This document shows, piece after piece, positions 1 to 12,143 of a stretch of DNA of 64,000 nt (the first letter of the stretch is position 1; each line of letters opens with the position of its first letter). The notes under the pieces are model-generated. The model was not told the origin of the DNA. It worked only from the letters and a program-made list of their open reading frames with translations, and made no database searches. The translations under genes and the position numbers were made by a program. The stretch comes from Auanema rhodensis. Lineage: Eukaryota; Nematoda; Chromadorea; Rhabditida; Rhabditidae. The stretch is taken from the NCBI GenBank assembly GCA_964057225.1, contig OZ059894.1:310001-374000 (forward strand), written 5' to 3'.

Positions 1-2816
1 AGACTAATATGGACATGGGGAATCTAATTTTAAAAACCGCATCTCTTTATCTTTCACGTGAAGCGAGTTACATACCAAGTGCACATCACGTGTACATTTA
101 ATAAGCATAAATTAAAGTTCACGTAAATTTCAAAGTCATGGTTACCATGCACCAATATCAATAAAAATTTGATTTTAGACTAATATGGACATGGGGAATC
201 TAATTTTGAAAACCGCATCTCTTTATCTTTCACGTGAAGCGAGTTACATACCAAGTGCACATCACGTGTACATTTAATTAGCATAAATTAAAGTTCACGT
301 AAATTTCAAAGTCATGGTTACCATGAACCAATATCAATAAAAATTTGTTTTTAGACTAATATGGACATGGGGAATCAAATTTTGAAAACCGCATCTCTTT
401 ATCTTTCACGTGAAGCGAGTTACATACCAAGTGCACATCACGTGTACATTTAATTAGCATAAATTAAAGTTCACGTAAATTTCAAAGTCATGGTTACCAT
501 GAACCAATATCAATAAAAATTTGTTTTTAGACTAAAATGGACATGGGGAATCTAATTTTGAAAACCGCATCTCTTTATCTTTCACGTGAAGCGAGTTACA
601 TACCAAGTGCACATCACGTGTACATTTAATTAGCATAAATTAAAATTCACGTAAATTTCAAAGTCATGGTTACCATGCACCAATATCAATAAAAATTTGT
701 TTTTAGACTAATATGAACATGGGGAATCTAATTCTGAAAACCGCATCTCTTTATCTTTCACGTGAAGCGAGTTACATACCAAGTGCACATCACGTGTACA
801 TTTAATTAGCATAAATTAAAGTTCACGTAAATTTCAAAGTCATGGTTACCATGAACCAATATCAATAAAAGTTTGTTTTTAGACTAATATGGACATGGGG
901 AATCAAATTTTGAAAACCGCATCTCTTTATCTTTCACGTAAAGCGAGTTACATACCAAGTGCACATCACGTGTACATTTAATTAGCATAAATTAAAGTTC
1001 ACGTAAATTTCAAAGTCATGGTTACCATGAACCAATATCAATAAAAATTTGTTTTTAGACTAATATGGACATGGGGAATCTAATTTTGAAAACCGCATCT
1101 CTTTATCTTTCACGTGAAGCGAGTTACATACCAAGTGCACATCACGTGTACATTTAATTAGCATAAATTAAAGTTCACGTAAATTTCAAAGTCATGGTTA
1201 CCATGCACCAATATCAATAAAAATTTGTTTTTAGACTAATATGGACATGGGGAATCCAATTTTGAAAACCGCATCTCTTTATCTTTCACGTGAAGCGAGT
1301 TACATACCAAGTGCACATCACGTGTACATTTAATTAGCATAAATTAAAGTTCACGTAAATTTCAAAGTCATGGTTACCATGAACCAATATCAATAAAAAT
1401 TTGTTTTTAGACTAATATGGACATGGGGAATCTAATTTTGAAAACCGCATCTCTTTATCTTTCACGTGAACCGAGTTACATACCAAGTGCAGATCACGTG
1501 TACATTTAATTAGCATAAATTAAAGTTCACGTAAATTTCAAAGTCATGGTTACCATGAACCAATATCAATAAAAATTTGTTTTTAGACTAATATGGACAT
1601 GGGAAATCTAATTTTGAAAACCGCATCTCTTTATCTTTCACGTGAAGCGAGTTACATACCAAGTGCACATCACGTGTACATTTAATTAGCATAAATTAAA
1701 GTTCACGTAAATTTCAAAGTCATGGTTACCATGAACCAATATCAATAAAAATTTGTTTTTAGACTAATATGGACATGGGGAATCTAATTTTAAAAACCGC
1801 ATCTCTTTATCTTTCACGTGAAGCGAGTTACATACCAAGTGCACATCACGTGTACATTTAATAAGCATAAATTAAAGTTCACGTAAATTTCAAAGTCATG
1901 GTTACCATGAACCAATATCAATAAAAATTTGTTTTTAGACTAATATGGACATGGGGAATCCAATTTTGAAAACCGCATCTCTTTATCTTTCACGTGAAGC
2001 GAGTTACATACCAAGTGCACATCACGTGTACATTTAATTAGCATAAATTAAAGTTCACGTAAATTTCAAAGTCATGGTTACCATGAACCAATATCAATAA
2101 AAATTTGTTTTTAGACTAATATGGACATGGGGAATCAAATTTTGAAAACCGCATCTCTTTATCTTTCACGTGAAGCGAGTTACATACCAAGTGCACATCA
2201 CGTGTACATTTAATTAGCATAAATTAAAGTTCACGTAAATTTCAAAGTCATGGTTACCATGAACCAATATCAATAAAAATTTGTTTTTAGACTAAAATGG
2301 ACATGGGGAATCTAATTTTGAAAACCGCATCTCTTTATCTTTCACGTGAAGCGAGTTACATACCAAGTGCACATCACGTGTACATTTAATTAGCATAAAT
2401 TAAAGTTCACGTAAATTTCAAAGTCATGGTTACCATGCACCAATATCAATAAAAATTTGTTTTTAGACTAATATGAACATGGGGAATCTAATTCTGAAAA
2501 CCGCATCTCTTTATCTTTCACGTGAAGCGAGTTACATACCAAGTGCACATCACGTGTACATTTAATTAGCATAAATTAAAGTTCACGTAAATTTCAAAGT
2601 CATGGTTACCATGAACCAATATCAATAAAAATTTGTTTTTAGACTAATATGGACATGGGGAATCTAATTTTAAAAACCGCATCTCTTTATCTTTCACGTG
2701 AAGCGAGTTACATACCAAGTGCACATCACGTGTACATTTAATTAGCATAAATTAAAGTTCACGTAAATTTCAAAGTCATGGTTACCATGAACCAATATCA
2801 ATAAAAATTTGTTTTT
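1..2816 (+). repeat. Domain A, first block: mosaic of 16 monomers
   Basis: Sixteen monomers assembled from the same variant types as the 14-mer HOR that follows, but in a different order. Types 1-6 of the HOR appear at 1-1056. They are followed by a CCAATTTT type at 1233, a type with GTGAACCGAG and CAGATCAC at 1409, and a GGGAAATC type at 1585. Types resembling 1, 14, 3, 4 and 5 then recur from 1761. The CCGAG/CAGATCAC monomer recurs at about 35180 and 39052. This looks like an edge of the HOR domain reshuffled by unequal exchange. Confidence 0.8.
53..149. other. Dyad-rich core of the satellite monomer (first copy shown)
   Basis: Each monomer carries a cluster of short palindromes, given here in the first copy. 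TTCACGTGAA (10-bp perfect dyad) is at 53-62. GTGCAC is at 79-84 and CACGTG at 87-92, inside ATCACGTG at 85-92. TGTACA is at 91-96. CATGGT-T-ACCATG, a 6-bp inverted repeat around one base, is at 137-149. The two CACGTG boxes start 32 bp apart, about three helical turns, so they would lie on the same DNA face. CACGTG is the E-box read by bHLH proteins, and ATCACGTG fits the yeast CDEI consensus RTCACRTG. Binding here is not shown. Most copies keep these motifs; scattered exceptions include copies near 11690, 48810 and 61480. Confidence 0.7.
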
Positions 2817-5280
2817 AGACTAATATGGACATGGGGAATCTAATTTTAAAAACCGCATCTCTTTATCTTTCACGTGAAGCGAGTTACATACCAAGTGCAC
2901 ATCACGTGTACATTTAATAAGCATAAATTAAAGTTCACGTAAATTTCAAAGTCATGGTTACCATGCACCAATATCAATAAAAATTTGATTTTAGACTAAT
3001 ATGGACATGGGGAATCTAATTTTGAAAACCGCATCTCTTTATCTTTCACGTGAAGCGAGTTACATACCAAGTGCACATCACGTGTACATTTAATTAGCAT
3101 AAATTAAAGTTCACGTAAATTTCAAAGTCATGGTTACCATGAACCAATATCAATAAAAATTTGTTTTTAGACTAATATGGACATGGGGAATCAAATTTTG
3201 AAAACCGCATCTCTTTATCTTTCACGTGAAGCGAGTTACATACCAAGTGCACATCACGTGTACATTTAATTAGCATAAATTAAAGTTCACGTAAATTTCA
3301 AAGTCATGGTTACCATGAACCAATATCAATAAAAATTTGTTTTTAGACTAAAATGGACATGGGGAATCTAATTTTGAAAACCGCATCTCTTTATCTTTCA
3401 CGTGAAGCGAGTTACATACCAAGTGCACATCACGTGTACATTTAATTAGCATAAATTAAAGTTCACGTAAATTTCAAAGTCATGGTTACCATGCACCAAT
3501 ATCAATAAAAATTTGTTTTTAGACTAATATGAACATGGGGAATCTAATTCTGAAAACCGCATCTCTTTATCTTTCACGTGAAGCGAGTTACATACCAAGT
3601 GCACATCACGTGTACATTTAATTAGCATAAATTAAAGTTCACGTAAATTTCAAAGTCATGGTTACCATGAACCAATATCAATAAAAGTTTGTTTTTAGAC
3701 TAATATGGACATGGGGAATCAAATTTTGAAAACCGCATCTCTTTATCTTTCACGTAAAGCGAGTTACATACCAAGTGCACATCACGTGTACATTTAATTA
3801 GCATAAATTAAAGTTCACGTAAATTTCAAAGTCATGGTTACCATGAACCAATACCAATAAAAATTTGTTTTTAGACTAATATGGACATGGGGAATCTAAT
3901 TTTGAAAACCGCATCTCTTTATCTTTCACGTGAAGCGAGTTACATACCAAGTGCACATCACGTGTACATTTAATTAGCATAAATTAAAGTTCACGTAAAT
4001 TTCAAAGTCATGGTTACCATGCACCAATATCAATAAAAATTTGTTTTTAGACTAATATGAACATGGGGAATCTAATTCTGAAAACCGCATCTCTTTATCT
4101 TTCACGTGAAGCGAGTTACATACCAAGTGCACATCACGTGTACATTTAATTAGCATAAATTAAAGTTCACGTAAATTTCAAAGTCATGGTTACCATGAAC
4201 CAATATCAATAAAAATTTGTTTTTAGACTAATATGGACATGGGGAATCGAATTTTGAAAACCGCATCTCTTTATCTTTCACGTGAAGCGAGTTACATACC
4301 AAGTGCACATCACGTGTACATTTAATTAGCATAAATTAAAGTTCACGTAAATTTCAAAGTCATGGTTACCATGAACCAATATCAATAAAAATTTGTTTTT
4401 AGACTAATATGGACATGGGGAATCTAATTTTGAAAACCGCATCTCTTTATCTTTCACGTGAAGCGAGTTACATACCAAGTGCACATCACGTGTACATTTA
4501 ATTAGCATAAATTAAAGTTCACGTAAATTTCAAAGTCATGGTTACCATGCACCAATATCAATAAAAATTTGTTTTTAGACTAATATGAACATGGGGAATC
4601 TAATTCTGAAAACCGCATCTCTTTATCTTTCACGTGAAGCGAGTTACATACCAAGTGCACATCACGTGTACATTTAATTAGCATAAATTAAAGTTCACGT
4701 AAATTTCAAAGTCATGGTTACCATGAACCAATATCAATAAAAGTTTGTTTTTAGACTAATATGGACATGGGGAATCAAATTTTGAAAACCGCATCTCTTT
4801 ATCTTTCACGTAAAGCGAGTTACATACCAAGTGCACATCACGTGTACATTTAATTAGCATAAATTAAAGTTCACGTAAATTTCAAAGTCATGGTTACCAT
4901 GAACCAATATCAATAAAAATTTGTTTTTAGACTAATATGGACATGGGGAATCTAATTTTGAAAACCGCATCTCTTTATCTTTCACGTGAAGCGAGTTACA
5001 TACCAAGTGCACATCACGTGTACATTTAATTAGCATAAATTAAAGTTCACGTAAATTTCAAAGTCATGGTTACCATGCACCAATATCAATAAAAATTTGT
5101 TTTTAGACTAATATGGACATGGGGAATCCAATTTTGAAAACCGCATCTCTTTATCTTTCACGTGAAGCGAGTTACATACCAAGTGCACATCACGTGTACA
5201 TTTAATTAGCATAAATTAAAGTTCACGTAAATTTCAAAGTCATGGTTACCATGAACCAATATCAATAAAAATTTGTTTTT
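2817..5280 (+). repeat. 14-monomer HOR, copy 1 (2464 bp)
   Basis: Fourteen consecutive monomers forming one higher-order unit. The diagnostic order is: TTTAAAA with AATAAGC and GATTTTAGAC (2817); plain (2993); ATCAAAT (3169); ACTAAAATGG (3345); ATGAACAT with ATTCTG (3521); ATCAAAT with CGTAAAGCG and CCAATACC (3697); plain (3873); ATGAACAT (4049); ATCGAAT (4225); plain (4401); ATGAACAT with AAAGTTTG (4577); CGTAAAGCG (4753); plain (4929); ATCCAAT (5105). The same order repeats from 5281. Confidence 0.92.
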
Positions 5281-7744
5281 AGACTAATATGGACATGGGG
5301 AATCTAATTTTAAAAACCGCATCTCTTTATCTTTCACGTGAAGCGAGTTACATACCAAGTGCACATCACGTGTACATTTAATAAGCATAAATTAAAGTTC
5401 ACGTAAATTTCAAAGTCATGGTTACCATGCACCAATATCAATAAAAATTTGATTTTAGACTAATATGGACATGCGGAATCTAATTTTGAAAACCGCATCT
5501 CTTTATCTTTCACGTGAAGCGAGTTACATACCAAGTGCACATCACGTGTACATTTAATTAGCATAAATTAAAGTTCACGTAAATTTCAAAGTCATGGTTA
5601 CCATGAACCAATATCAATAAAAATTTGTTTTTAGACTAATATGGACATGGGGAATCAAATTTTGAAAACCGCATCTCTTTATCTTTCACGTGAAGCGAGT
5701 TACATACCAAGTGCACATCACGTGTACATTTAATTAGCATAAATTAAAGTTCACGTAAATTTCAAAGTCATGGTTACCATGAACCAATATCAATAAAAAT
5801 TTGTTTTTAGACTAAAATGGACATGGGGAATCTAATTTTGAAAACCGCATCTCTTTATCTTTCACGTGAAGCGAGTTACATACCAAGTGCACATCACGTG
5901 TACATTTAATTAGCATAAATTAAAGTTCACGTAAATTTCAAAGTCATGGTTACCATGCACCAATATCAATAAAAATTTGTTTTTAGACTAATATGAACAT
6001 GGGGAATCTAATTCTGAAAACCGCATCTCTTTATCTTTCACGTGAAGCGAGTTACATACCAAGTGCACATCACGTGTACATTTAATTAGCATAAATTAAA
6101 GTTCACGTAAATTTCAAAGTCATGGTTACCATGAACCAATATCAATAAAAGTTTGTTTTTAGACTAATATGGACATGGGGAATCAAATTTTGAAAACCGC
6201 ATCTCTTTATCTTTCACGTAAAGCGAGTTACATACCAAGTGCACATCACGTGTACATTTAATTAGCATAAATTAAAGTTCACGTAAATTTCAAAGTCATG
6301 GTTACCATGAACCAATACCAATAAAAATTTGTTTTTAGACTAATATGGACATGGGGAATCTAATTTTGAAAACCGCATCTCTTTATCTTTCACGTGAAGC
6401 GAGTTACATACCAAGTGCACATCACGTGTACATTTAATTAGCATAAATTAAAGTTCACGTAAATTTCAAAGTCATGGTTACCATGCACCAATATCAATAA
6501 AAATTTGTTTTTAGACTAATATGAACATGGGGAATCTAATTCTGAAAACCGCATCTCTTTATCTTTCACGTGAAGCGAGTTACATACCAAGTGCACATCA
6601 CGTGTACATTTAATTAGCATAAATTAAAGTTCACGTAAATTTCAAAGTCATGGTTACCATGAACCAATATCAATAAAAATTTGTTTTTAGACTAATATGG
6701 ACATGGGGAATCGAATTTTGAAAACCGCATCTCTTTATCTTTCACGTGAAGCGAGTTACATACCAAGTGCACATCACGTGTACATTTAATTAGCATAAAT
6801 TAAAGTTCACGTAAATTTCAAAGTCATGGTTACCATGAACCAATATCAATAAAAATTTGTTTTTAGACTAATATGGACATGGGGAATCTAATTTTGAAAA
6901 CCGCATCTCTTTATCTTTCACGTGAAGCGAGTTACATACCAAGTGCACATCACGTGTACATTTAATTAGCATAAATTAAAGTTCACGTAAATTTCAAAGT
7001 CATGGTTACCATGCACCAATATCAATAAAAATTTGTTTTTAGACTAATATGAACATGGGGAATCTAATTCTGAAAACCGCATCTCTTTATCTTTCACGTG
7101 AAGCGAGTTACATACCAAGTGCACATCACGTGTACATTTAATTAGCATAAATTAAAGTTCACGTAAATTTCAAAGTCATGGTTACCATGAACCAATATCA
7201 ATAAAAGTTTGTTTTTAGACTAATATGGACATGGGGAATCAAATTTTGAAAACCGCATCTCTTTATCTTTCACGTAAAGCGAGTTACATACCAAGTGCAC
7301 ATCACGTGTACATTTAATTAGCATAAATTAAAGTTCACGTAAATTTCAAAGTCATGGTTACCATGAACCAATATCAATAAAAATTTGTTTTTAGACTAAT
7401 ATGGACATGGGGAATCTAATTTTGAAAACCGCATCTCTTTATCTTTCACGTGAAGCGAGTTACATACCAAGTGCACATCACGTGTACATTTAATTAGCAT
7501 AAATTAAAGTTCACGTAAATTTCAAAGTCATGGTTACCATGCACCAATATCAATAAAAATTTGTTTTTAGACTAATATGGACATGGGGAATCCAATTTTG
7601 AAAACCGCATCTCTTTATCTTTCACGTGAAGCGAGTTACATACCAAGTGCACATCACGTGTACATTTAATTAGCATAAATTAAAGTTCACGTAAATTTCA
7701 AAGTCATGGTTACCATGAACCAATATCAATAAAAATTTGTTTTT
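5281..7744 (+). repeat. 14-monomer HOR, copy 2 (2464 bp)
   Basis: Repeats the 14-monomer order of 2817-5280 at an offset of exactly 2464 bp. By eye the only clear difference is ATGCGGAATC near 5472, where copy 1 has ATGGGGAATC. Identity this high within one array indicates very recent duplication or conversion. Confidence 0.92.
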
Positions 7745-9152
7745 AGACTAATATGGACATGGGGAATCTAATTTTAAAAACCGCATCTCTTTATCTTTCA
7801 CGTGAAGCGAGTTACATACCAAGTGCACATCACGTGTACATTTAATAAGCATAAATTAAAGTTCACGTAAATTTCAAAGTCATGGTTACCATGCACCAAT
7901 ATCAATAAAAATTTGATTTTAGACTAATATGGACATGGGGAATCTAATTTTGAAAACCGCATCTCTTTATCTTTCACGTGAAGCGAGTTACATACCAAGT
8001 GCACATCACGTGTACATTTAATTAGCATAAATTAAAGTTCACGTAAATTTCAAAGTCATGGTTACCATGAACCAATATCAATAAAAATTTGTTTTTAGAC
8101 TAATATGGACATGGGGAATCAAATTTTGAAAACCGCATCTCTTTATCTTTCACGTGAAGCGAGTTACATACCAAGTGCACATCACGTGTACATTTAATTA
8201 GCATAAATTAAAGTTCACGTAAATTTCAAAGTCATGGTTACCATGAACCAATATCAATAAAAATTTGTTTTTAGACTAAAATGGACATGGGGAATCTAAT
8301 TTTGAAAACCGCATCTCTTTATCTTTCACGTGAAGCGAGTTACATACCAAGTGCACATCACGTGTACATTTAATTAGCATAAATTAAAGTTCACGTAAAT
8401 TTCAAAGTCATGGTTACCATGCACCAATATCAATAAAAATTTGTTTTTAGACTAATATGAACATGGGGAATCTAATTCTGAAAACCGCATCTCTTTATCT
8501 TTCACGTGAAGCGAGTTACATACCAAGTGCACATCACGTGTACATTTAATTAGCATAAATTAAAGTTCACGTAAATTTCAAAGTCATGGTTACCATGAAC
8601 CAATATCAATAAAAGTTTGTTTTTAGACTAATATGGACATGGGGAATCAAATTTTGAAAACCGCATCTCTTTATCTTTCACGTAAAGCGAGTTACATACC
8701 AAGTGCACATCACGTGTACATTTAATTAGCATAAATTAAAGTTCACGTAAATTTCAAAGTCATGGTTACCATGAACCAATACCAATAAAAATTTGTTTTT
8801 AGACTAATATGGACATGGGGAATCTAATTTTGAAAACCGCATCTCTTTATCTTTCACGTGAAGCGAGTTACATACCAAGTGCACATCACGTGTACATTTA
8901 ATTAGCATAAATTAAAGTTCACGTAAATTTCAAAGTCATGGTTACCATGCACCAATATCAATAAAAATTTGTTTTTAGACTAATATGAACATGGGGAATC
9001 TAATTCTGAAAACCGCATCTCTTTATCTTTCACGTGAAGCGAGTTACATACCAAGTGCACATCACGTGTACATTTAATTAGCATAAATTAAAGTTCACGT
9101 AAATTTCAAAGTCATGGTTACCATGAACCAATATCAATAAAAGTTTGTTTTT
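7745..9152 (+). repeat. 14-monomer HOR, copy 3, truncated after eight monomers
   Basis: Monomers 1-7 of the HOR are in order (7745-8976). The eighth monomer (8977, ATGAACAT/ATTCTG) ends with AAAAGTTTG, which belongs to monomer 11. The next monomer (9153) is type 12 with CGTAAAGCG. The unit therefore jumps from type 8 to type 11 between two similar monomers, as expected from unequal crossover in register with the 176-bp period. The 5-mer HOR follows. Confidence 0.82.
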
Positions 9153-10031
9153 AGACTAATATGGACATGGGGAATCAAATTTTGAAAACCGCATCTCTTT
9201 ATCTTTCACGTAAAGCGAGTTACATACCAAGTGCACATCACGTGTACATTTAATTAGCATAAATTAAAGTTCACGTAAATTTCAAAGTCATGGTTACCAT
9301 GAACCAATATCAATGAAAATTTGTTTTTAGACTAATATGGACATGGAGAATCAAATTTTGAAAACCGCATCTCTTTATCTTTCACGTGAAGCGAGTTACA
9401 TACCAAGTGCACATCACGTGTACATTTAATTAGCATAAATTAAAGTTCACGTAAATTTCAAAGTCATGGTTACCATGAACCAATATCAATAAAAGTTTGT
9501 TTTTAGACTAATATGGACATGGGGAATCAAATTTTGAAAACCGCATCTCTTTATCTTTCACGTGAAGCGAGTTACATACCAAGTGCACATCACGTGTACA
9601 TTTAATTAGCATAAATTAAAGTTCACGTAAATTTCAAAGTCATGGTTACCATGCACCAATATCAATAAAAATTTGTTTTAGACTAATATGGACATGGGGA
9701 ATCTAATTTTGAAAACCGCATCTCTTTATCTTTCACGTGAAGCGAGTTACATACCAAGTGCACATCACGTGTACATTTAATTAGCATAAATTAAAGTTCA
9801 CGTAAATTTCAAAGTCATGGTTACCATGAACCAATATCAATAAAAATTTGTTTTTAGACTAATATGGACATGGGGAATCTAATTTTGGAAACCGCATCTC
9901 TTTATCTTTCACGTGAAGCGAGTTACATACCAAGTGCACATCACGTGTACATTTAATTAGCATAAATTAAAGTTCACGTAAATTTCAAAGTCATGGTTAC
10001 CATGAACCAATATCAATAAAAGTTTGTTTTT
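9153..10031 (+). repeat. 5-monomer HOR, copy 1 (879 bp)
   Basis: Five monomers in order: CGTAAAGCG with CAATGAAAA (9153); GAGAATCAAAT with AAAGTTTG (9329); ATCAAAT with GCACC (9505); plain (9680); TTTTGGAAACC (9856). The third monomer is 175 bp because its terminal T run is one base shorter (GTTTTAGAC near 9675), so this copy is 879 bp. Confidence 0.85.
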
Positions 10032-10911
10032 AGACTAATATGGACATGGGGAATCAAATTTTGAAAACCGCATCTCTTTATCTTTCACGTAAAGCGAGTT
10101 ACATACCAAGTGCACATCACGTGTACATTTAATTAGCATAAATTAAAGTTCACGTAAATTTCAAAGTCATGGTTACCATGAACCAATATCAATGAAAATT
10201 TGTTTTTAGACTAATATGGACATGGAGAATCAAATTTTGAAAACCGCATCTCTTTATCTTTCACGTGAAGCGAGTTACATACCAAGTGCACATCACGTGT
10301 ACATTTAATTAGCATAAATTAAAGTTCACGTAAATTTCAAAGTCATGGTTACCATGAACCAATATCAATAAAAGTTTGTTTTTAGACTAATATGGACATG
10401 GGGAATCAAATTTTGAAAACCGCATCTCTTTATCTTTCACGTGAAGCGAGTTACATACCAAGTGCACATCACGTGTACATTTAATTAGCATAAATTAAAG
10501 TTCACGTAAATTTCAAAGTCATGGTTACCATGCACCAATATCAATAAAAATTTGTTTTTAGACTAATATGGACATGGGGAATCTAATTTTGAAAACCGCA
10601 TCTCTTTATCTTTCACGTGAAGCGAGTTACATACCAAGTGCACATCACGTGTACATTTAATTAGCATAAATTAAAGTTCACGTAAATTTCAAAGTCATGG
10701 TTACCATGAACCAATATCAATAAAAATTTGTTTTTAGACTAATATGGACATGGGGAATCTAATTTTGGAAACCGCATCTCTTTATCTTTCACGTGAAGCG
10801 AGTTACATACCAAGTGCACATCACGTGTACATTTAATTAGCATAAATTAAAGTTCACGTAAATTTCAAAGTCATGGTTACCATGCACCAATATCAATAAA
10901 AATTTGTTTTT
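10032..10911 (+). repeat. 5-monomer HOR, copy 2 (880 bp)
   Basis: Same order of five variant monomers as 9153-10031, with full-length T runs. The last monomer ends with GCACC and AAAAATTTG instead of GAACC and AAAAGTTTG, marking the end of the duplication. Confidence 0.85.
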
Positions 10912-12143
10912 AGACTAATATGGACATGGGGAATCTAATTTTGAAAACCGCATCTCTTTATCTTTCACGTGAAGCGAGTTACATACCAAGTGCACATCAC
11001 GTGTACATTTAATTAGCATAAATTAAAGTTCACGTAAATTTCAAAGTCATGGTTACCATGAACCAATATCAATGAAAATTTGTTTTTAGACTAATATGGA
11101 CATGGGGAATCAAATTTTGAAAACCGCACCTCTTTATCTTTCACGTGAAGCGAGTTACATACCAAGTGCACATCACGTGTACATTTAATTAGCATAAATT
11201 AAAGTTCACGTAAATTTCAAAGTCATGGTTACCATGCACCAATATCAATAAAAATTTGTTTTTAGACTAATATGGACATGGGGAATCTAATTTTGAAAAC
11301 CGCATCTCTTTATCTTTCACGTGAAGCGAGTTACATACCAAGTGCACATCACGTGTACATTTAATTAGCATAAATTAAAGTTCACGTAAATTTCAAAGTC
11401 ATGGTTACCATGAACCAATATCAATAAAAATTTGTTTTTAGACTAATATGGACATGGGGAATCTAATTTTGAAAACCGCATCTCTTTATCTTTCACGTGA
11501 AGCGAGTTACATACCAAGTGCACATCACGTGTACATTTAATTAGCATAAATTAAAGTTCACGTAAATTTCAAAGTCATGGTTACCATGCACCAATATCAA
11601 TAAAAAATTGTTTTTAGACTAATATGGACATGGGGAATCTAATTTTGAAAACCGCATCTCTTTATCTTTCACGTGAAGCGAGTCACATACCAAGTGCACA
11701 TTACGTGTACATTTAATTAGCATAAATTAAAGTTCACGTAAATTTCAAAGTCATGGTTACCATGCACCAATATCAATAAAAATTTGTTTTTAGACTAATA
11801 TGGACATGGGGAATCTAATTTTGAAAACCGCATCTCTTTATCTTTCACGTGAAGCGAGTTACATACCAAGTGCACATCACGTGTACATTTAATTAGCATA
11901 AATTAAAGTTCACGTAAATTTCAAAGTCATGGTTACCATGCACCAATATCAATAAAAAATTGTTTTTAGACTAATATGGACATGGGGAATCTAATTTTGA
12001 AAACCGCATCTCTTTATCTTTCACGTGAAGCGAGTCACATACCAAGTGCACATTACGTGTACATTTAATTAGCATAAATTAAAGTTCACGTAAATTTCAA
12101 AGTCATGGTTACCATGCACCAATATCAATAAAAATTTGTTTTT
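10912..12143 (+). repeat. Satellite monomers including a 2-monomer duplication
   Basis: Seven monomers. The pair at 11440-11791 is repeated at 11792-12143 (352-bp offset). Both pairs carry the AAAAAATTG tract, and their second monomers carry GAGTCACAT and CATTACGTG. The CATTACGTG change destroys the second CACGTG box, so these are two of the few copies without it. Monomer 11088 has a private GCACCTC change. Confidence 0.85.

Noticed and set aside
9-101. A 30-codon ORF (MDMGNLIL...) in each monomer, starting with A at -3 and G at +4
   Set aside because: Common variants are mostly amino acid changes (GAC to AAC or TAC, CTA to CAA, CCA or CGA). Some copies gain a stop (GTGTAAATTT) or a frameshift. 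There is no sign of codon constraint.
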